A DNA stretch of 64,000 bases, taken from Parus major. Taxonomy: Eukaryota > Chordata > Aves > Passeriformes > Paridae. Of the stretch, positions 35,976 through 48,739 are shown piece after piece; position 1 is the stretch's first letter; every line of letters begins with the position of its first letter. The translations under genes and the position numbers were made by a program. Below the pieces are notes generated by a model. It was not told the origin of the DNA. It saw nothing but the letters and a program-made list of their open reading frames with translations, and searched no databases. The stretch is taken from positions 39,819,265 through 39,883,264 of the forward strand of contig NC_031799.1 of assembly GCF_001522545.3 (NCBI RefSeq), written 5' to 3'.

Positions 35976-38900
35976 CTGGATTATTCATATACTAAAAGTG
36001 GCATGCGCACCTTGGTTAAGGATCCAGGTCCAGTTATTTGGCTTAATTTCTCTACATGTAATAAAAATTTTCCATTTAGTATAACTAAGACTTGGTTTAA
36101 TCTTCCTGAATAGCACTAATTCTCTTCCTCATTTTTATGAAAAGTTTGTTGTCTTTGATCTCTTTAAAGTTGGCATGAAGTTCCGGACCTGTTAGTATCA
36201 AGAAGCGCAGCTTACACCTACCTGTGTCATGGCATTGATTGATTCTTGTGGAAAAGTGTCCTACTGGTAACAAAGCAGTTTTAGGCTTGCCAGAAGTGTA
36301 GTATTTTGAAGTGTGTTTATATAGTAAACACTTTTGGGATAATCTGGGATTCTTCAATATATGAACATCTGGTTCTAAAATTAGGGGGGAAAGCTTCAGT
36401 GTTGCTTAGTATAATCCATTTTCCAAAACTTCTAGCCTTTCTATTGACATTTAAAGCTAGAGGTAATAAAATTGACACTATTTTTCCACTGCAAATTTTT
36501 AAAACCTGGGGAAAAATATGTCATTTTTTTAATAAATACAAATATCTTCTTTAAATCAGCTTTCATTTCATCATACTACATGGAAGGTACAAACCAGCCA
36601 ATTAACCTATTTTTATCTCTACTTACCCACAAATTCTTCATAAGCATAACCATTTTACAAGTAATTAAATAAGTAATTAATCATGAAACAAAATATTTTA
36701 TTGGCAAGGTCAATTCCTACTTCGTACTCTTTTGAAAATCTGAATACAGGGTTTCATTTCTTTGCCTGCTTTCTCCTACATATTTTAGAGTGCTTGTTTT
36801 AGAGACTATATAATGTTTTATACCAATAATATATGTATAATTCCTTTGAGATAAATATCTGCTAAAGTAAAAAGTCTTACCAACTGCCAGTTTGAAGGCA
36901 ATATCTTAGGAAATAGTTCAGAAACTTTGTTCTCAAAACCTTTATCAACACAGTTCCTTAGTATTAGGTTATTGACTGGTACCAGAAAATAAGTTACTTC
37001 AAAGCAGTGTTTTTCTTAGACAATGTTGGTTTTGTTAAATTAGAATGGTCTACAGCAAAGCCCATTTAGCTTTCACAAAAGAAATAATTCTTTGCCAAGA
37101 AATGCCATTTAAGTTACTCTAACCTGTAATATTTTCTGCTGTTCAAGAATTGCAACTCAGTTTAATACATCTAGATTTAAGTTTTCCATGAAATCTCCCC
37201 TCTTCTCAAATGACATAGAACTTGCAGGATGTCAAAGGAGTTACCTTACAATTCATACATCATAGGATTTGTATTTCCTCCAGCAACCATAATAGGCAGA
37301 AGTCAAAATTGTTTCCAAGCCTCAGTAATTCAGTCAAGGAAATCAACAACTTGCAAAAATGCAGTTCACATACAACCAACTTGAAATCAATTATGTTAAT
37401 CCATTTAAGTCAAATTTTAGATTAGAAACAGCTCTGAAGGAAAATACTGTTGAAAGCTTTGTTCTTAGAAAAACTTCCTTAGATTTTTATATTAAGCAAA
37501 GATAAGTCTACTAATCCTTAAGGAACCTAAATTCTGAGTTTATTTCAGCTCAAACAGATGCCTGAAAATCTTCAGGAAGAATGATATTAGTTATAACTTC
37601 ATAACCTTTGGTGTGTTCTAGATGCTTTGGAAAAGGAAACATATATTTTTTTATTATCAAATGTGCTGTACAGAGCATGAGCAAGGAATAATGCAAATGT
37701 TGTTTCATGCATTCTGAAACCGAGTAACATGTTTGTCATTCTGTCTTATGCATGTAATTTCCTTCACTTTAAGGTTTTCCTCCACACAAACCCTGTGATC
37801 TGTCATTTATTTCTCCATGCACAAGAAAATAACCTACAGAGAAAATAACATACAGAGTAGCTGCAGTATAAAAATTGTGCAGGATTTATGGGGGAAAACC
37901 GGACTCAGTCCCACATATTTGCAGAGAAGCCACATACACACAGGAAATAGCTCAGTGACACCAAAGAGCAGAAAGACCTCCTTGAAAAATGTGGCTCAGC
38001 TGACTAAAACCTGTCCCTTAAAAGGCTGCCTTGACCACAGGAGCTCTAAGGCTGTACTTTGATGTTCTGTGTATCTATTTTAGTGTCATTTTACAACTGT
38101 GAAGTAGATTTTTAGAGCAAACGTATAGCATTCTGCTAAGTGACATTTAACCTTAGTCTTTTCCAACTATACCTTTGCACCTCACAATTCACTGCATTAT
38201 ACAGATTTCATCTACCTCTTCAGAAGGATTTTGAAAATAAACCTTTCAGCTTTATTTCTTGAAAAGTGAAAAATTACTTGAAAGAAAAAGAAAATTAGAG
38301 AGAATCACTGGGCTTTCTAACCCTCAAAAAAAAGGAGAATGATAGCTTTTATTCTTTAGTATGTTTTCCAAATCTTTCAGTTCTGATACAGAGTTCTTAT
38401 AAAAACTGTTGCCTTATCAAGACCCTGGGACAAAGATGAGGAAAGTGTACACTACATAACATAATTTCCAATTAATATTTTGAGTTTTGTGGGCGATCTG
38501 AATTCCTTCTCCTTAGACAGGCAAAACCATCACACTCACACAGCCTGTGAGAGTTTTAGAATCTTCAAAAGTCATATCATGAAATTAGGCAATTTTTGAG
38601 GAAATTTTAGCAGATACAGTTTTGTTAGTCATTAGCAGGCCTGGGATTTTCCTTTATTCATGTCATAAAATATAGCATAGACCTCCTTTACAGCACAGTA
38701 TTGATTATTATGTGGATTATCAACATATTAGCTACTGTGTCATGTCTGTCCTACAGTTTTGATAGGGACACCTGAGCAGAACACCTCAGTGAAAACCAAA
38801 GATAAAATACAAGCTGTGCCTGAGATACCACTCAGAATAGGCAATAGTTTTTCTGGAGCAGAGTTTATCAGTAACTATTTCCATTTCCCAACACAACAGT

Positions 38901-39924
38901 TTTCCCACAGTACTGTGATTAAGGCTGTCATGAAGAGGTTATTTTAAACCAAAATCAGTTACAAGGGCAAAAATATCAAAAACCCCACATGTGTTAGACT
39001 TTAGTAGCATGTCCCAAGTGAAAGAAAGAATAATAACAAACTATCTAACTGGTGCAAATTCAGTTGGCTGAACTATATTTGAATTGCATTGAACCAGGCA
39101 GCAACAAAGACGGGTAAGAAAGCCTTCTTCTTCCTCCTGAAAACCTTGCTTTAAATGTTACACCAAGTGTGATACAGCCTGAGGCTAAATACCAGCATGT
39201 GGGGAAATAGATGACAATTCTGTTCATTTCAGTGTTTCAAACTTCATCCCAAAGCTCTCAGTAGGTGTTGAAAGCAGAAAAAAACACTGCAACTATAATT
39301 CTTAGACCTCCAGGAAAGCATGCATACACAATGTGCATGTCTTCAGCATTTTCTATGTATTGTTCTGGTTTGATGTGCTCACAGAGCTTGAAGGGGAAAG
39401 CATATGCATGTGCATTTCAGCCCTTAAATGGACAAGGAGTGTCAGGTAACTCATACAAAGTAGAAAAGCAAAACAGTCTTTTGCAATCACTATTGGCAGA
39501 TTTGTGTATATGCAGGTATGCATGCAGACTCATACTGTCAGTGAAATTAAAACTGAAAAATTATAACTTTGCATGATGTTTTGTAAATTTGATGAACCCA
39601 CAGCAGAAAGTAGAAACTCTTTGCATTTAACTTTAAATAAGTAATTGCCTTTTATTAATCTATGAGCAGCAGGGACTTAAATTTCAGCTAGAACTTTGAA
39701 ATTTCATGTTGATCTTTGTTCCAAACTGCCGATGTAAAAACCCAGTGCCAGTGTCAGTTACAAATAGATGTATTACAGATAGCAACCTGGGAATCTCCTC
39801 TAGATCCAGTTTATGGTGTATTTGGTTCACAATTCAGGAAACATATACTTTTTTAAAAACAACAACAGTTTAACAAATCCAAATCTAAATTTATGCTTTG
39901 GAAACAGTTTGGAAATATTTGTAA

Positions 39925-39976
39925 TGACAGTATTCTTCATGTTTCTTTTACTGACAGTATTCTTCAAATTTCTTTT
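39925..39976. repeat. Two-copy tandem duplication (~27 bp period)
   Basis: TGACAGTATTCTTCATGTTT (39925) recurs as TGACAGTATTCTTCAAATTT (39952), each followed by CTTTT. Confidence 0.85.
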
Positions 39977-42300
39977 TTTGAAAAATTGACTACTCACAGA
40001 GCTTCCATAGATGATTCATGTTCTTGCTCTCAGGTATGTTTAGAAGAAAGGACACATCCTTTTATTGGTAGCCATTTCTGCAGGATTCAAGAAAAAGCCT
40101 TTTAGTCAATAAACTAAGAAGTAAGGGCACCCATTATCCCTTTGAGAAATTATTTCAAAAGTGGAAATATTTTCAAGTGCTTATAATGCACAAGACTGCT
40201 ATCTCAGATTAGACTATTAACAATAGCTTCCTTTATTAGGAAGTAAACTACTATCTAGCTCTAGGTTTGGAGTTTTGAGACCAATATTGGGCAATTCTTA
40301 GGAGCTGTTAAAGACATGCTGTTTATTCTCTTTGAACCATAGTGTAGTATTTTTATAGTTATTAATAGAAAATAACATATTTCACCACTTGTGCAGCAGT
40401 GAAAACTTCTAAGTCTCTATGTGAAGCATAAGAACATAAGAAAACATTTATAATCCTCATGTCACATGTGGAGCTTTAGATTATAATGATTTTAACATTT
40501 CCTTCTCAGTTCATCATATTCCAACTTTGCATATGGTATATCTTTTGCCTTCATTTCATTCTTCTTAGTCTCCATAGATATTCTGGATTTTTGTGCTTGC
40601 ACCTACTTTCTACCACAGTGAAAATAAGTTGTCAGGATGAAGAGACCAGCACAAAGCACTGCATTGGTTTTTTTTTGATCAGTGTTGATTTTTTCTGAAC
40701 AATGTGTACTCTAAGATGTCCTGTTTATTGTATTTTATAGCAACTGAACCACTCTCTGAGAACTCATCATTATCTAGCCTGGTCATTAAAGGTTTTAAGG
40801 GTGTAGTAATTTATGTTTTTTACTTAATAATTCACCTAATGCCTAAGAGGTCAATGTAAATTACCAAAGGCCTGTAATTTAAACATTTGCTGGCTTTCTG
40901 CTTCACAAGTTTGATGGACATCTTAATGGTATGACGAAGATTATTGAGGAACATAAAGATCACCCTTTATAAAGAACTCACAGCTGCAAACACTCTCACA
41001 ATAAGCTTCAAACTACAGTTGTATTTTCTAAAACTAGATTTGTATTTTCTGTCAGATATACTTAATACCTGCAGAATGCTTCTGCCACATGTGTCAGTAA
41101 ATTCACCTGAAATGTAACGATCTATTCCTTGTAAAATTACATTAAATGGTCTGACGCTTTTCTGCAATGAACTCCTGATATTACAAAGGTTGCTCTTTAT
41201 TGAAGCTTTTCGTTAGGATTTCTACTAAGAAAACTGTGAGAAACTGTTGATAGTTTCATATGAAATGATTTGCACAAACAATGACAAATTCTTGATTAAA
41301 CAATCTGGCTACCAATTTTCATTAAATTGAAAAGCTATTAAATTATATAGACTTACTTTGCTTTAGCACTCAGGCTGCAATCTACATTTAATAGTTGCTA
41401 AGCATTCTTCTGATGTCTAAACTCTTTCTAGAGAGAAACAAAATGGATTTTGTAATAAAAGTAGAATTAAAGAAAATAAAGTAATAGGAATCTATTAATT
41501 TTTATTCACTTTATTTCATACCATCTGCATGCTAAGGACTTTGTAAATGGTATAGTAAACAAGTGCCCATATGGGCAGGAATATATGCCAGAAAATTCTC
41601 CAACAAGCTGAAAAGTTAAAGTAAAATGATAGGTAGGTAGATATCTTCTTTTAAAGGTGACTTCTACTACTGGTGTGTTTACTAGATTTTTAGAATTTGG
41701 TAAGTTTGTTTTTAAATTAATGTCATGCTTTATTTTATCCACTTAGTAAGACTTTAATTTTGTCCCAGGACTGCAAAGAGGGAAAGCAATACAAAAACCT
41801 CTGCCAGTTCTGGAAAGGACTTTTAAGGACTGTTAGCTACATTAGCAATTATATTTTACCGTGCTTTGTAAGTTGTGAATTATAGGGATAGGCACTTTCT
41901 CTAGTACCCTGCTAGCACTACTTTCTGGGGTGTCTAACTGATGCTAGCATTGTTCAGCATTCCCATATGATGGGAAGTTTTCCTTACTCTTAATGCACAG
42001 TACAGCCAGGTTTACATAGCACAGAGGTTTTTTTCCCCTCAGATAAGAGCTAAAGACAGCAAGGCATTAGCAAATTCAGCGTGCTGTTGCACTGACATCC
42101 ACAAGTCATGCCCAAATGAGGTAACAAAATTGCCTTTCCCTCTAGCATCATCCTGTGCTGAACCTTCTGTTAAGGGATAAAGAACCTCAGTGCAAAGGGT
42201 GGATGGACCATGAGGGCAATCAGAGTGTCTGGTCACTACTGGTCAAAGGTAAAAATGCCCACTCCCTAAAGACTTACTGGCCTCAAAATCTTGTAGCAGT

Positions 42301-42343
42301 ACAGTATGTATCAGTATCAGTATACAGTATGTATCAGTATTAT
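42301..42343. repeat. Two-copy tandem duplication (23 bp period)
   Basis: ACAGTATGTATCAGTATCAG at 42301 is followed by ACAGTATGTATCAGTATTAT at 42324. The unit is itself built from CAGTAT words. Confidence 0.88.
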
Positions 42344-43936
42344 CAACTGTGCAAATGAGTATTCAAAAAGTTGCAAATGAATATTCACCTCTTGTGAGGG
42401 GCATATCAATTTGGCCTCTGATATCTGAGTTGGGAAATAAGAAGTCTTTCAGGGAACATTTGAGCTAAGTTTACTGGAAGCCTCTTTAAATTGGGCAAAG
42501 ACGTGTAGAGAGTCTCTGCCTACCTCAGAGCACAAGAGATCTGAAATAATAGGAAACTTTCCCTCTTTCATTTTGCTGAGAGTTCTACAGAGCCTTTTCA
42601 GCCAACCCTGAAAGCTTCTTCAAGTTTCACCAGTAGAAACATACTTTTGCCTGCTTAGAAGTGGGGTGCATTCTGGTAGCAATGGAAGTAAAAAGAAAAA
42701 TAAAAATTCCCGCTACTTTCCATTTTTTATATGACTAACCACTAAACTGTAGAGTGGAAAACCTGGACTGCATGGGTGAAAGCCCTGTTCTGATCCTTCC
42801 TGTATCAATACTTCTTGTGCCAGAGCATGAGTTCAGCCTCCAGGACGATCATTTGCAGCTATGAAAGACACTTTTACCTGAAGTCAAAACACTCATGGCA
42901 ATTCCTGAGGAGATATAAATAAGTTCAAGGGGCAGCTACAGAGCAATAACAGTGTGTCTAGGCTCAAGGAAATATTGATAGTTGCAGACTCCTTCCAAGT
43001 CCCACGAGACAGTACGCAGGCCCTCAATCCACTCCACAGAGCTATCACAGTAGCATTAAGCACTGTTGCTATGAAGGCAGTTAGCCATAAAATCAATGGT
43101 TTCTACTACCAGAAAAAAAATCCTCCCCATCTTTTGCTTGTACTGCTGCTCCTTCTCCTGCTGATTTGCGAGCAGGGAGCAGGCATGCTGAAGCAAGTAC
43201 TAGCAAACCTTGACCCAATCTTCAGCTTGTTATAGAGAGGCACTAAGGCAGAAGAACTAGGGAGCTATTTTTCAGCCAGTGAAGGACAGGCACATGTATT
43301 TTCTCTTTCTTTCTCTTACACGTCAGAAAAAAATGGGAAACCAACATGTTGGATGCATTTCCTTTGTGATTTAGTAAATCTCCAGGTTGTTCCTGAGGCA
43401 ATACAGTGATGTACTACTTTTCCTTCAGGGAAAAAGGAAACTCACAGCATAGCCCATGCTTAAATGACATTTCAGAAACACTTTTTTCAGTTGGCGTAGC
43501 TCCTAGCAGAAAATACCAGCTTCCTATTTCAAGAGAAATACCCTAATGAATTCGGTCCAAGAAACACATTTTAAACTGTGTGAGTCAAACCCAGGAGAAA
43601 TAAAGAGCAAAAAACACATAGCATGATCAGTAAGTTTGTGTTGTAGTATAATCACAAACTATAACATTCTTTCAGTGCTGCTGGCAACATCAGTACAGCT
43701 GGTACTAGACAGGTTGCCGAATCTCTGCTAGTAAAACTATGTCAGTCCCATTTATGTATATGTTAGTCAAGAATTTCTTGTCCTCAGGAAAATTCAGCAA
43801 ATACAATCCAGAAATTTTGAGGGCAAGGGACAACATTTAAAGAGCAAATATCAAATTATATTGAGACAGATGTATTGTTGGGTATATTGGAAAGGAAAAA
43901 ATACACTGACTTCTCTTACAATTATCATCTGGTATC

Positions 43937-43956
43937 AAAAAAAAAAAAAAAAAAAA
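43937..43956. repeat. Poly(A) run (20 A)
   Basis: Twenty consecutive A, followed by CAAAG and further A-rich sequence. No retroposed body is recognisable upstream. Confidence 0.9.
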
Positions 43957-46900
43957 CAAAGATAGAATGAAGATAAAAAAAACAGTAAAGATGGAACAAA
44001 CTCATAAGACAAGTGAAAAATTACTGCATTACTTCTCGGTAGAACTAAAGTGAATGGCTGGCACAGGCAAAAGTTAAAAAGAAAGGAGTTATGAGAAAGC
44101 TCGACTCTACAAATTCATTATTAGGTCTCCCTCACCCTGCATTGTTAAGTGTTTAGCCTTTGAATCCTAATATGTCATTGAGCAACATTTTTTTTCCTTC
44201 TGTTAGCAAAAACAACTTTTCTGTAACCTTCCTCCAAACTGACTGTCTAATTACAACTCTATATGGGTATTTTTCTAAGCAGAAGACTCCTGCTTGCTAA
44301 CACACTGTGTGATAGAGACAAAATACCTATAAGAGCTTAGCAAGATGGGCTCTATTGTTGAAGTTAAATTGTTCATGCTACAGTGTACAGAAAAGTCTCA
44401 GTAACAGATCCTAAAACATTCTGTTTTCAGATGACACTCAGTATATTTTGCCAAGAAATTACATTTGAAACATCATCCAGCTGCCCCATATCCAGTGTTT
44501 CTCTCATTCTATTAATTTGAAATGTTATCTCCTCCATGAGAGCAATTATAAATATCACTTAGCAGCAAAGTGCCCCGTATTTCTATTTGTTGTGACCTAT
44601 TGATATACCACGTGATGTTAAGCTTTTACTCAACCAGACAGCTTTTCTGCCTACAGCTCTTGAGCTGATATCCTAGAAGACAGCCTTGCACTACAAAATC
44701 AGTTACAAAGGGTTTCAGAAACAGAAATATTTCCATAAGATGGAATAAGAAAATCTAATAGCTGAGGTATTCTTTATGTTGTGACATACAACTTTTTAAC
44801 AGTCAGTAGGATCATGACACTGAGAAAAAATTCTAAGAAGTTTAGCTTTGGGGCACTTTTAAATACTGTTTAATTTATCAGCAAATTTCAGTGCAAATTA
44901 GAATACAGCCCTTTTTAAATCACCATGAAAAGCTTCAAGTGTTACAAGAGACAGTAGGGTCTTGGCCTACCTGTCAACCTGTGTCTTAACTACAGTGATT
45001 TTTAACATTCTCAATTTCATTTTAATGCCAAAGCAGAAATTTAATTACCCAAATAAAAAGGTGAAAGAAGGAAGAAAGACCAAGAACATGAGTGTCAAGT
45101 AAAATAATTGGGATAAAAATAATGTATGGCTTAATTAGTGATTTAACTTTCATGAGTTAAAAAGCACTGCTTAAACACTTACATACAAAGTACAATCTAT
45201 ATCTCACTGAAGTCTACAGAGGAAAAATCCTCTTCAGCTTTAAAGGACTTTAGATCAGCCCCATAAATGTTAATTTTGCTTTACATAAGTCTGTGGACTA
45301 AGGTTTTCCTTCCTTTCAGGGAAAGCTTATCCACTAACGGTGTCTGGCAGCTTTGAGATAGTGTGGATTTTTGCAGGCGCCTGCTTGCCCCAGGCCAGTT
45401 CTGTGTTTATATGCCTTCTCCTGAAATGCCTCACTATCTCACAGGAATTACCAAAAGGATGCACAGCATGCCTCCGCTCTCAATTATGAAAAGCTTCTCT
45501 TTCTAAATGGCATTTATCATCCTTTATAACAGTCTTTCATCTGGCCAAGCATGTGTAGCGCTTTGTAGGAGACCAAGTCTAGGCAGTAATGTGGGCACTC
45601 AGGAGGCAACAGAGTATCAGCAATCTAAATATCTCTCTCAGAAGATCTCTCTAATATCCCCAGTCCAAACTATTTCTGAAATACATGGCACAGAAATTAT
45701 CTTATACAGAAGGAATTTGTTTTCATATCATACTTGAACAAAAAGCCTGAAAGAATAAAATGTAATAATCAAATTCTCATAGTAATCATAGTGAAAATAA
45801 AAATAAAGGAAAGAAACATTGCCTTTTTCTCAAATTCTTTAATTAATTGTCTCTAGATCTAACCAGCTGCTGGTTCTTCTTAGTCTGTTCTCCAGACAAA
45901 CAAACTTTCTCTAGAATCGCTTTTCTTCTTAACAAAAATATAGTGGCTTTACCTTCAATTTTCCTTTTGACTACACCAGTAGACCTAAAATCCGGGGTAG
46001 GCTGACAATTGCAGGGGAGTCACTTTTTTTGCAAATGCTTGCACACCTGATCCAAAGAGTGGTTTATCTTTAGTTTAACTTAAGTTGTTTTCTGCTCTTC
46101 AGAACAAGTTTTTCATGCTTGTAGATACTCTTCAGGGAATAATCAATTCAAATAAACCATGTCAGCAAGAAAGCTTTGGTTTTGTTTTCTTATTTTACTG
46201 TAATTATATTCATCTATTCTTATAGATTAATACTATGATGATGTGGGCTGCTTAAAGCTCTACATTTCCATTTCCAAAAAAAATTTCAACTTTCATTGTC
46301 AACTAGAATACAGAGATTAAAATGCTCAAAACTACACATCATAAAGCTTCTAAAAATGAAAATCTTTAGTACATTTATTTTAGCTGTATATACTGATCTT
46401 TTTAATGTTACATCTTACTAAGCAATATCTCATCTTTGTCCTTTTTTTATTTTTCTTTCTCAAAGTACCAATAATAACACAAATAAGGAGTGGTCAACAC
46501 AGTGAATGTTCTGACTGCCACATGTAGAGCTAAGGAGAAGAAAAACTTCCCCTCCACATCATAGTTTCTTGATCTTAACTAATACCTTTAAATTTTAAAG
46601 GAAATCAGTCATGGCTAGTTTACAGTCTCATTCTGTACACCTGACAGCACTGCTGTCTGAGTGTGCTTCCTGTACCAGTCTGCCTCCACTAGTGTCGTGA
46701 GCTTCTGACTAGAGCAGACTCTCTCAGCTGATCAGATTTCCTTCCATGTATGCTAAAAATACTCTGAGCCTTCTGAATCCCTTTCTAGCATAACTGATGT
46801 AACCCAGGCAGAATTGGAATGACTTCAAAATGAAATGTATCTTATACCTTTTTAAACTACATGAAAACATGACACAGAGGGACTTGTAATCAGATTCAGG

Positions 46901-47711
46901 GGAAAGTGGTGAAGTCAAACTCATGATTCACCCATTTGAATATCTCAATATGGGTAATAAATGAGGCATTTCTGGAGCAACTGAATAATTTGTACATTTT
47001 CACAGTAGATCAGACTCGTTTAGCAGAAACTGGTTTTGTAATTGTGACACATTGATGGAAATTCAGTGACTCAGTGTTCAGTGATTTTAATTTCCACCTT
47101 GATGACATCCTGTTGGAATACAGGCAGGCAAATCTTATAAAATAAGCCATGTAGAAACACTTGCTGCCTACAGGATTTTATTTTCTCATACTATCAGTGT
47201 TTCTTAGCTATATTTCTTGTGCAAACCTGAGTCTCATAATAAACTACACAGGAATCTTTATTACTTTTAAAAACTCAGATTAACTTTGTACTCAAAGTCA
47301 CTTTGATCACTGATATGTCCTTATGTCAGTAAAGCAGAGAAGGAGAGAATTTAACACTATCATTTTCTAAGGAGAAGAACACCATAACCTTTGAATTAGA
47401 ATTATAAATATCAGTATTAATTTATATAGACTGTTACCCAAGGAAGGCTAATGCAAATACATTGATAATATAATAAAAGAGGTTAATTGCTTTGCTCCCT
47501 TCTGCACACAAAAACCAAAGGAGGATGTGACTGAACAAATTACTTATATGTAAAGCTGGAAAAGAAGTTCCTTTATATGTTTCAAGATAAAAAAAATATT
47601 ATTTAAAAATAAAAACACTAACAGAACACAAATATTTTTTCCCTGACTGGATTTTTAGAAGGAGACTGTTAAGTAACAAAGTCACTACAAGGATTTGCAT
47701 TGACATGAGCC

Positions 47712-47802
47712 ATGGAGAAGATCCTGCATATTAAAGAGGAACCAAAACAGCAAGAGTTCATAACATGGCTGACTGTCAAAATCTCTTTATGCCTATGCAG
47801 AG
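47712..47802 (+). other. Candidate first coding exon (30 codons, strong start context and donor)
   Basis: An ATG in strong translation context (GAGCCATGG, ATG at 47712) opens a frame of 30 codons (MEKILHIKEEPKQQEF...) that runs into a full donor consensus GAG|GTAAGT at 47803. The frame also stays open beyond the donor for about 27 more codons, so the open frame alone is not decisive. I do not recognise the peptide and see no CpG island upstream. Both signals could be coincidental. Confidence 0.12.
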
Positions 47803-47896
47803 GTAAGTTCAAACACAATGCCTTTAGGAAGAGAACTCTCCACTGTGTGACCTCTTTTCACAGAAGGGCATCAGAAAGCAGTTAACTCGTTCTGAA

Positions 47897-47945
47897 GGGT
47901 AGGTATTAATCTAGGAAATAGGGTAGATATTAATCTTAGGAAATA
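47897..47945. repeat. Two-copy tandem duplication (~24 bp period)
   Basis: GGGTAGGTATTAATCTAGGA at 47897 recurs as GGGTAGATATTAATCTTAGG at 47921, each ending in AAATA. Confidence 0.88.
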
Positions 47946-48369
47946 AAAATGAGCAGTTGAAAGATAGCATAGTATAGTCAGGTTGATTTTCTTCCCTTAT
48001 CTGTTTTACTTCTTTTTTTTTTAATCTAATGTTTTACCATAGCAATCTTCACCAGTTTCAAATCTGAGGTGTAGATAATTAGTTATTGCATATACTTTTC
48101 TCTTCCTCAATTGTCTTAGACAGAACTAGCAGTTGTGGGGTCATTTCTCAGGCCCTTCTCTGGGAAGCTAGGCTGCATAACAGCATGAGGTTGAATTGAA
48201 ACCTACACATACTAGTTACTACATGTTAATGAAGCAACTGAAACCTGAAACTATTTTAGAGGGTGCTTGCCCAAAACAGGGCACCTGAAGTGACCAAAAA
48301 TCAGCAATTGTATTAAGCAGTCATGGAAGAACTACAAAGAGGCTTTTGCAGTAAAGGAATCAGCCCAAG

Positions 48370-48715
48370 GAGAGGTCTGGCTGAAGCAGCAGGGCTGCCG
48401 TGGCAGAAGGGATGGTGCCATGGGAGCAGATGCCATCAGAGCTCCGTCTGACACCACACGAGTCGCGCAGGGGTGTCCCGGGCTCTGCCCTGCCGGGGGT
48501 GCCCTGGGCAGCCTCTGCTCCTGCCTGGTGCTGGGTGATGGGGAAGGACCTGGGCTGGGAGCTCTCACAGCAGCTCCACCCTGCAGGGTTTGCAGCCAGG
48601 ATCTCAGGAGGGGCGAACCTCCTTCCCCTGGGGCTGCTCCAGAGATGCTGCAGGGATTGCCCTTCCTGGGATTAGTGACAGAGGGGAGCTCAGGGACTGG
48701 GGGTGTTTGTCAGCA
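48370..48715. other. Isolated GC-rich block, unidentified
   Basis: About 345 bp with GC content far above its AT-rich flanks and a handful of CpGs (CACGAGTCGCGCAGG, CCCGGG, GCCGGGG). Frames of 78 (minus), 91 and 113 (plus) codons cross it, rich in Gly, Pro, Ala, Leu and Cys, as expected for GC-rich noncoding DNA. No LTR termini or CR1 blocks are recognised. It may be an avian repeat I cannot name, a fragment of a retroposed transcript, or a small promoter/exon. Confidence 0.5.
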
Positions 48716-48739
48716 TTTTCTAAAGGGGTTTCAATGTAT

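Larger units (their letters stand above)
35976..48369. other. Long AT-rich, transposon-poor stretch
   Basis: Over 12 kb without a recognisable transposon, the longest such stretch in the window. Contents are small tandem duplications (39925-39976, 42301-42343, 47897-47945), an A20 run at 43937-43956, and many short open frames (103 codons at most, 39265-39576) with no recognisable product. Transposon-poor intervals in bird gene deserts often hold regulatory DNA, but I cannot demonstrate this. Confidence 0.5.

Noticed and set aside
45323..45488. Open stretch after a good acceptor (TTTTCCTTCCTTTCAG)
   Set aside because: One frame is open for about 55 codons, but no plausible donor follows and the end is a plain stop; too weak to list as an exon.
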